A stretch of 19,593 nucleotides of DNA from the NCBI GenBank assembly GCA_947483455.1, contig CANKNK010000003.1, positions 1 to 19,593 of the forward strand, read 5' to 3'. The stretch comes from Comamonadaceae bacterium. Lineage in GTDB: Bacteria; Pseudomonadota; Gammaproteobacteria; Burkholderiales; Burkholderiaceae_C. The position numbers and the translations under genes were made by a program. Below the pieces are notes generated by a model. That model searched no databases. It was not told the DNA's origin and saw nothing but the letters and a program-made list of their open reading frames with translations. Shown in pieces: positions 14,706-19,593 of the stretch. Positions within the stretch are counted from its first letter, which is position 1; each line of letters opens with the position of its first letter.

Positions 14706-15680
14706 TCAATCCGAGGGTTCGTCGGGCTCAGCCACCCGAACTGGCCGGGGGATTTTTTTTAGCCGAATCAAGCGCGCTTGCTCGATCGCGTCTTTTTTGA
14801 CCTGGCGTTCGGCGTCCAGCTTTTCACCGGCGGCCAGCCATTGGGCAAATTCGCCCGGGGTTTCTAGGGTAATGCGACCCAATGCGCCACTGCGAAAGTC
14901 GTGGATCGCAATTTCGGCGGCTTTTTGCAAATTCACCCGCCCGCCCGATTGCAAGGCACCGCGCCTGCGGCCCACGCCATCCAGTAATTGTTCATCGGTT
15001 AGCGCACCCGCATCAGCAATACCGTATCGCGCTGCCAAAGCTTGCGGGAAGTGCTGGCGCAGGTAGTCAAGCAATTCCAGCGCCACCTCTTCGTCGTCGA
15101 ACGCATTACGGCCTATGGCGCCGCTGGCAGCCAGGTTGTAGCCGCTTTTGGCCACGATGATGCGCGGCCATAAAACACCGGGGGTGTCGTAGAGGTAAAA
15201 ATCGTCGGCGATAGTGATGCGCTGCTCGGCTTTGGTCACACCGGCCTCGTCGCCGGTTTTGGCAGCGCGCTTGCCTTTGAGGGTGTTGATCAGCGTAGAT
15301 TTGCCCACGTTAGGAATGCCGCAAATCAGCACGCGCATGGGTTTGGCCATACCGCCGCGTAAGGGAGCGAGTTGGTGGCAGGCATCGACCAGGGCGCGCG
15401 CCGGTGTCGTCATGCCCGCATCCAACGGCAAGGCACGCACGCCAGGCATCGCGTTGTAATGGGCCAGCCACTCGGCGGTGCGCGCGGGGTCGGCCAGGTC
15501 TTGCTTGTTCAGCACCTTGAGGGCCGGCTTGCCACGCGTCAGTTCGGCCAGCATCGGGTTGGCGCTGGAGCCGGGCAGGCGCGCGTCCAGCAGCTCGATC
15601 ACCACGTCAATCTCCCGGATGCGCTCGCCAATGGCTTTGCGCGTCAGGTGCATATGCCCGGGGAACCACTGAATCGCCAT
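14706..15680 (-). CDS. ylqF: Ribosome biogenesis GTPase RbgA/YlqF
   Basis: This 324-aa circularly permuted GTPase has motifs in the permuted order: G4 NKQD (58-61), then G1 GIPNVGKS (121-128), the AGVTK switch region (about 146-150) and G3 DTPG (165-168). The N-terminal MAIQWFPGHM is the family signature and fixes the start at 15680, although the frame is open to 15785. RbgA acts in late assembly of the 50S subunit in Bacillus; proteobacterial homologues are assumed to do the same. A C-terminal helical domain follows, and the tail is rich in Lys, Arg and acidic residues. It lies 142 bp downstream of gshA on the same strand and may be read from its own promoter. Confidence 0.94.
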   Translation of the reverse strand: MAIQWFPGHMHLTRKAIGERIREIDVVIELLDARLPGSSANPMLAELTRGKPALKVLNKQDLADPARTAEWLAHYNAMPGVRALPLDAGMTTPARALVDACHQLAPLRGGMAKPMRVLICGIPNVGKSTLINTLKGKRAAKTGDEAGVTKAEQRITIADDFYLYDTPGVLWPRIIVAKSGYNLAASGAIGRNAFDDEEVALELLDYLRQHFPQALAARYGIADAGALTDEQLLDGVGRRRGALQSGGRVNLQKAAEIAIHDFRSGALGRITLETPGEFAQWLAAGEKLDAERQVKKDAIEQARLIRLKKIPRPVRVAEPDEPSD

Positions 15681-15822
15681 GTTCTTATTCTCTGTGCCTA
15701 GGGGAAAGTGCGATTGTCGGGTACTTTGCCAACTGAGGCAGGACTGCGCTTTGCGGCCTTGCCGTATTTTCAGGGACCAGGGCAAGGATTGCCCGACGGC
15801 CTACAGCTTGACGCGGACAGAC

Positions 15823-17352
15823 TCAGGAAGCCTTCGGTCGCCCCAAACGCTCCGGCGAAAGGTATTGCTGCAAATAGCGGTCGAACGGCAAAGTGTCCGT
15901 CGCTTCGATTTCGCGTTGCCGCTCGAGCGAGGCCTGCGCCAACTGCTGAAAGTGCGCCAGCTCGTGTGGCTCTAGGGGGTCTGCCAGTTCCTGCGCTTTG
16001 GTTTGCTGCGAGAGACTGCGCCCAAAGGCTGAAAAAGAGCCGCCGTGCTGTTCGCGCATGGCTTGCAACACGCGCGCCGATGGCAGGCTGTCCGGATGCG
16101 TCAAACCATGCTGCGCCAGCTCGACCGCTTGCGCATAATCGCTGCCGCCATGGGCTTGGTCCAGCGCCTGGGCCAGCGGGCGCAGTTGCACGATGATGTC
16201 CAGGCCCCAGGTGGACAAGTCCACCATCGTCTCGCCGCGCTGCAATTGCAAGCCCGGTTCGCGGCCACGCTCGGCCACACTTTGCTGATTGCGCGCCATG
16301 GCAGCAATTTCGGCCGGGCTGTCGTCGGGGCTGGGCTGGCTCAGGCAGTGCAGCAAAAAAACATCCAAAAAACGCAGGGTGGAGGCGCGTATGCCCACCG
16401 GCTCGAAAGGATCCAGGTCCATGAGCCGCACTTCCACGTATTCCACACCACGCTCGCGCAGCGCGTGCAAGGGGCGCTCGCCCTGAAAGATGACGCGCTT
16501 GGGCCGGATGGTGCCGTAGAACTCGTTTTCGATCTGCAGCAAACTGGTGGCCAATTGTTTGAAGCTGCCGTCGGCATTGCGCACCCCAATGTCCACATAG
16601 GGCGCATAAGGCTCGGTCAAAGCTTGGTGTAGCGAGGCGGCATAGCCTTCTAGGCTGTTGTAGCTGACGGCCAATGCGCTTTGTGCATCACTTTGGTAAC
16701 CTAATCGCCCCATGCGCAGCGAGGTGGCGTAAGGCAAACCCATGGTGCCCGCTTGCAGTTCCTGCAATGAGTGGCTGCGACCCTGTACAAAGGTGGAACA
16801 CACCGCAGGCGAGGCACCAAACAAATACAACAACAAAAACGCATGGCGGCGAAAATTGCGGATCAAGGCGAAATAGTCTTGGCTCGATACTTCGGGCAAA
16901 GACCAGTTGTAGTGAATGCCCGAAATAGTTTGCATGCGCCGCCCGTAGCGGTAGCCCAGACCGCTGCGGTACACCGTCTTGGCCTGGCCTACGTTGGAGC
17001 GACCGTACTGGCCCAGGGGTATCGCATCGTCAGCAGGCAGGCCGCAGGGCATGCTGGAGACCCACAGCATTTCCTCGCCCATGCTTGCCAGCGTGTAGTT
17101 TTGCACGCGGCGCAGCTCATCCAGGCAATCTTCAATGCCCGCATGCACGCCGGTGATTAACTCGATCTGGGATTCACTGAAATCAGTGGTGATATGCGGA
17201 TGCGTCAGGGCCGAACCCAACGCTTGCGGATGGGGCGTGGCCGCCAGCGCGCCGTTGCGCAGCGAACGCAAGCTTTCCTTTTCAATACCCCTGCGTATAC
17301 CCCGCAGTTGCTGCGCCGGGAAGCCTTCACGGGCCCAATTGCTTTCACTCAT
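15823..17352 (-). CDS. gshA: Glutamate-cysteine ligase
   Basis: This 509-aa enzyme makes gamma-glutamylcysteine from L-Glu and L-Cys using ATP, the first step of glutathione synthesis in the cytosol. The sequence fits the E. coli GshA type: RGIEKESLR near residue 21, TTDFSESQIELIT, YRSGLGYRYGRRMQTISGIH with the following YNWS, EYVEVRLMDLDPFEPVGI, and LSTWGLDII-QLRPLA late in the protein. The length is close to the family norm (about 518). I chose ATG 17352 because the conserved region starts shortly after and an AAGG lies upstream; the 27 extra codons back to 17433 look non-coding. Its leader (17421-17487) carries a strong GC-rich alternative hairpin. Confidence 0.94.
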   Translation of the reverse strand: MSESNWAREGFPAQQLRGIRRGIEKESLRSLRNGALAATPHPQALGSALTHPHITTDFSESQIELITGVHAGIEDCLDELRRVQNYTLASMGEEMLWVSSMPCGLPADDAIPLGQYGRSNVGQAKTVYRSGLGYRYGRRMQTISGIHYNWSLPEVSSQDYFALIRNFRRHAFLLLYLFGASPAVCSTFVQGRSHSLQELQAGTMGLPYATSLRMGRLGYQSDAQSALAVSYNSLEGYAASLHQALTEPYAPYVDIGVRNADGSFKQLATSLLQIENEFYGTIRPKRVIFQGERPLHALRERGVEYVEVRLMDLDPFEPVGIRASTLRFLDVFLLHCLSQPSPDDSPAEIAAMARNQQSVAERGREPGLQLQRGETMVDLSTWGLDIIVQLRPLAQALDQAHGGSDYAQAVELAQHGLTHPDSLPSARVLQAMREQHGGSFSAFGRSLSQQTKAQELADPLEPHELAHFQQLAQASLERQREIEATDTLPFDRYLQQYLSPERLGRPKAS

Positions 17353-17420
17353 GCCAGTCGGCCTTTTTCGTTTTTCGCTCGTGCCAACGGTAGCACAGTA
17401 GGGTTTAAATGCGGTGACCG

Positions 17421-17487
17421 GCGCCAATTGCAAGAGCGCACCACAGGGGAATAGGCGCCAGGGCGCGCAAGCGCGCCCAATTGGCGC
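17421..17487 (-). promoter_or_regulatory. Mutually exclusive hairpins between SDR gene and gshA
   Basis: On the minus strand GGGCGCG-CTTG-CGCGCCC (17478-17461) forms a strong stem, flanked by GCGCCA (17487-17482) and TGGCGC (17460-17455), which extend it. The first flank can instead pair, over 10 perfect bases, with CAATTGGCGC further downstream (17430-17421). The two foldings exclude each other. No T-tract follows, so it is not a standard terminator. Candidate roles are transcript-end protection for the SDR mRNA or attenuation of gshA, whose ATG is about 70 nt further on. Confidence 0.5.
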
Positions 17488-17511
17488 TAAGCAAAGGTGT
17501 AAGCGCGCCGC

Positions 17512-18420
17512 TTAACGCAAATGCCGTCCAGCACGGCCAATCTCGTGCGCGCCCTGGGCTGCACCACTGGCCGGGATCTGGAATTTTGTGGTCGCCACCA
17601 CTTCGGGCATTTGCGCTTGCAATCGCTCGTCAGCGCCCTCGCCCAAACCAATCCAGCTGCCTTCGCTCAAAGTAATGTGCGCGGCCTCCACGCTACCGGC
17701 GCCGGCGCACAAAATGGTGCGGGTCGGTGCGTCTTGTGCCACCAGCGCCAACATGGCCGGTACCACCGCCTCGGGCTGCAAGGCGGCAAGCACCGGCTCG
17801 GGCATCAGGCCAGCGGTCATACGCGTAGCGGCCGTAGGGGCCAGGCAGTTGACGTGGATATTGCTCTTTGCGCCTTCGATGGAAAGCGTCTGCATCAGCC
17901 CCACCAATGCCATCTTGGCGGCCCCGTAGTTGCTCTGGCCAAAATTGCCGTACAGGCCGCTGCTGGAGGTGGTCATCAAAATACGACCATATTTTTGTGC
18001 CGCCATGTGCGGCCAAACGGCTTTGCTGCAATGCACCGCGCCCATCAAATGCACTTCCATCACCAGGCGGAAGTCGTCCATTTCCATCTTGGAAAAACTT
18101 TTGTCGCGCAAGATGCCGGCATTGTTGACCAGGATATCGATGCGGCCCCAGGCATCCATGGTCTCTTGCACCATGGTCTGCACCGCCGCGAAATCGGTTA
18201 CCGACGCGCTATTGGCCATGGCCGTGCCGCCCGCAGCGCGGATTTCAGCCACCACCGCCTCGGCCGCGCTGGCCGAGCCGCCCGAGCCATCGACCGCGCC
18301 ACCCAGGTCGTTCACTACCACCTTGGCACCGCGTGCGGCCAGGGCCAAGGCGTGCAAGCGACCCAAACCGCCGCCCGCGCCAGTCACCATCGCTACACGG
18401 TCTTTGAAATCTATCGGCAT
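17512..18420 (-). CDS. Short-chain dehydrogenase, MFE-2-like 3-hydroxyacyl-CoA dehydrogenase
   Basis: This 302-aa classical SDR has the cofactor motif TGAGGGLG (13-20), followed by VVVNDLGG, an Asp typical of NAD+ preference. NNAG (99-102) precedes the active site with Ser 152-154, Tyr 165 and Lys 169 (SNYGAAK). The blocks GAKVVVNDLGGAVDG, GILRDKSF and YGNFGQSNYGAAK are characteristic of the (3R)-hydroxyacyl-CoA dehydrogenase domain of peroxisomal multifunctional enzyme 2 (HSD17B4) and its bacterial stand-alone relatives. It probably oxidises a hydroxyacyl-CoA. The start at 18420 has AGGA 6 nt upstream and fits the family; the frame is open further to 18513. The short C-terminal extension after about residue 255 is also seen in this subgroup. 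Confidence 0.92.
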   Translation of the reverse strand: MPIDFKDRVAMVTGAGGGLGRLHALALAARGAKVVVNDLGGAVDGSGGSASAAEAVVAEIRAAGGTAMANSASVTDFAAVQTMVQETMDAWGRIDILVNNAGILRDKSFSKMEMDDFRLVMEVHLMGAVHCSKAVWPHMAAQKYGRILMTTSSSGLYGNFGQSNYGAAKMALVGLMQTLSIEGAKSNIHVNCLAPTAATRMTAGLMPEPVLAALQPEAVVPAMLALVAQDAPTRTILCAGAGSVEAAHITLSEGSWIGLGEGADERLQAQMPEVVATTKFQIPASGAAQGAHEIGRAGRHLR

Positions 18421-18526
18421 AAGATGTCCTGCAATAAATAAGAGCTGTGCACCCTGCGCAGCCAAACCGCCAACTCTACTGCAAGCCCCGCCCTGAGCCT
18501 TTGCCCGGCGCAACTAAAGCGACACC
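18421..18526. promoter_or_regulatory. Divergent promoter region, SDR / Nudix
   Basis: The 106 bp between two divergent start codons must carry both leaders. The SDR side has AGGA as its ribosome binding site; the Nudix side has only a weak purine stretch (TAAAGCGA). No clear operator repeat is visible. Confidence 0.4.
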
Positions 18527-19408
18527 ATGGAACTGAACACCGAAATCCCCACCGCGCCGCCCCGTGATGCGGCCACCGTCGTGATATTGCGCGATGGCCC
18601 TCAAGGGCCGGAGGTGTTTCTGGTCAAGCGCCATGGCCTGTCCGACGTTTTGGGCGGCGCCTATGTGTTTCCCGGTGGCAAGATGGACGCTGCCGACGGC
18701 GCGCCGGGTCACCATGCTTACCTGGACCAAAGCCCGGAGCAACTGCACGCTGCGCTAGGCGAGCCCGAGACGGCGCCAGCCACCGCCTGCGGACTTTTTA
18801 TCGCCGCATTGCGGGAAACCTACGAGGAAGCGGGCGTGCTGTTCGCGCAAAGCGCACCCAGCGCAAACCACCTAGCCACCCCGGAGGTGGCCGCAACCGC
18901 CCCGGGAAGCGACTTTCACCACCGCTTGGAAAGTGGGGCGCTGCGCTTACAAACTTTGGCTGTGCATCCCTGGTCGCGTTGGATCACGCCACGCATGCCC
19001 TCCGTCATGAATAAGCGCTTTGATACCCGGTTTTTTATCTCGGTGATGCCTGCGGGCCAGAACGCAGCGCATGATGACTTTGAAGCCACCGAAAGCGCCT
19101 GGTTGCGCCCCAGGGTGGCGCTAGAGCAGTATTGGAATCGCGAAATCGAGTTGGCGCCGCCGCAAATCATGAGCCTGGCCCACTTGTCGCGTTACCAGAG
19201 TGCCACACAAGCCCTCGAGGCGGCACGCGCCGGCGCGCCGCCGGTAATCATGCCCGAGGCCTTCCATGAAAACGACGAGCGCGTCATCTGCTACCCCGGC
19301 CACCCGCGCCACCCGGTCCCCCACCGCGCAATGCCCGGGCCCTTGCAATTGTTCTGGCGCAACAAACGCTTTGAACCCGAGGGCGGCTTTGAAGCACTCT
19401 TTGCATAA
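18527..19408 (+). CDS. Nudix hydrolase, NUDT19-like (probable acyl-CoA/CoA diphosphatase)
   Basis: This 293-aa Nudix-fold hydrolase has an N-terminal strand DAATVVILRD, followed by FLVKRH and YVFPGGKMDAAD (47-57). The Nudix box is split: FPGG (48-51) is separated from RETYEEAGV (96-104) by about 45 residues instead of the usual dozen. The same long insertion is the hallmark of mammalian NUDT19 (RP2), a peroxisomal CoA diphosphatase, and of its bacterial relatives. Glu 97, 100 and 101 are the metal ligands. Hydrolysis of CoA or acyl-CoA is a family-based inference and would fit the divergent acyl-CoA dehydrogenase-type SDR neighbour. An inverted repeat follows 13 bp after the stop codon. Confidence 0.9.
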   Translation: MELNTEIPTAPPRDAATVVILRDGPQGPEVFLVKRHGLSDVLGGAYVFPGGKMDAADGAPGHHAYLDQSPEQLHAALGEPETAPATACGLFIAALRETYEEAGVLFAQSAPSANHLATPEVAATAPGSDFHHRLESGALRLQTLAVHPWSRWITPRMPSVMNKRFDTRFFISVMPAGQNAAHDDFEATESAWLRPRVALEQYWNREIELAPPQIMSLAHLSRYQSATQALEAARAGAPPVIMPEAFHENDERVICYPGHPRHPVPHRAMPGPLQLFWRNKRFEPEGGFEALFA

Positions 19409-19421
19409 AGCCGTATCCATA

Positions 19422-19452
19422 GGCTAGCTCAATCAGGGGTATTGATCTAGCC
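19422..19452. promoter_or_regulatory. 12-bp inverted repeat between Nudix gene and rubrerythrin
   Basis: GGCTAGCTCAAT (19422-19433) and ATTGATCTAGCC (19441-19452) are complementary at 11 of 12 positions around a 7-nt spacer (CAGGGGT). No T-tract follows. It may be a terminator-like hairpin for the Nudix transcript or an operator for the rubrerythrin gene, whose start is about 100 bp downstream. Confidence 0.5.
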
Positions 19453-19549
19453 AATTAGACGCCGTCTTATTCGCGGGTTAAGCTTTGCCGGTCTTTGATC
19501 CTTGTGTTCGAAGCAAACGCGTTTTCTTTAACCCCCTTAGGAGATTTCC

Positions 19550-19593
19550 ATGGCAGCACTCAAAGGCTCCAAGACGGAAGAAAATCTGAAGGC
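19550..19593 (+). CDS. Rubrerythrin family protein, 5' end only
   Basis: Only 14 codons are present before the window ends: MAALKGSKTEENLK. This matches the typical N-terminus of bacterial rubrerythrins (M-x-x-LKGSKTEENLK-AAFAGES). These are di-iron proteins that reduce peroxide and protect iron-sulfur enzymes. A good AGGAG at 19539-19543 lies 6 nt before the ATG, confirming the start. The rest of the gene is outside the window. Confidence 0.85.
   Translation, partial: MAALKGSKTEENLK

Overview
The window looks like chromosomal DNA of a GC-rich betaproteobacterium, probably Burkholderiales and perhaps Comamonadaceae-like. This is an inference from the mix of protein families (AbrB-type permease, CBS-pair protein, NUDT19-like Nudix, rubrerythrin, glutamate-cysteine ligase) and from GC-rich codon use, not from a marker gene. 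I see no rRNA, intact tRNA, CRISPR array or recognisable transposase.

Layout. At the left, an AbrB-type membrane protein (plus strand) converges on a minus-strand pair encoding a MaoC-type hydratase and an acyl-CoA dehydrogenase. Next is a minus-strand two-CBS-domain protein. A 610-bp AT-richer intergenic region then holds several inverted repeats and a tRNA-like relic, and leads into an NCS1-family nucleobase/hydantoin-type transporter that ends at a strong terminator. It is followed by an alkylglycerol-monooxygenase-like membrane hydroxylase that overlaps a small unrecognised membrane protein gene, and then by an epoxide-hydrolase-like alpha/beta hydrolase.

The most unusual segment is 8705-12600. 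A large repeat protein of 944 aa with a Bap/LapA-like N-terminal region lies between two diverged direct copies (about 80% identical by hand alignment) of a 350-bp segment. Each copy holds the 3' end of the hydrolase gene and the 3' end of a SAF-domain oxidoreductase gene, which converge. The left copy has the intact hydrolase and a broken oxidoreductase end. The right copy has a 17-codon hydrolase remnant and the intact oxidoreductase. The repeat-protein gene therefore splits what was once a directly convergent hydrolase/oxidoreductase pair, and it carries an AT-rich upstream tract.

Right of this, the intact oxidoreductase forms a translationally coupled minus-strand operon with an EctD-like 2-oxoglutarate dioxygenase. 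Housekeeping-type genes follow on the minus strand: an RbgA/YlqF ribosome-assembly GTPase, glutamate-cysteine ligase (gshA) and an MFE-2-like short-chain dehydrogenase. Divergent from these are a NUDT19-like Nudix hydrolase and the first codons of a rubrerythrin, cut by the window edge. Several genes touch acyl-CoA or lipid chemistry (acyl-CoA dehydrogenase, hydratase, SDR, Nudix, AGMO-like), but they are not one operon.
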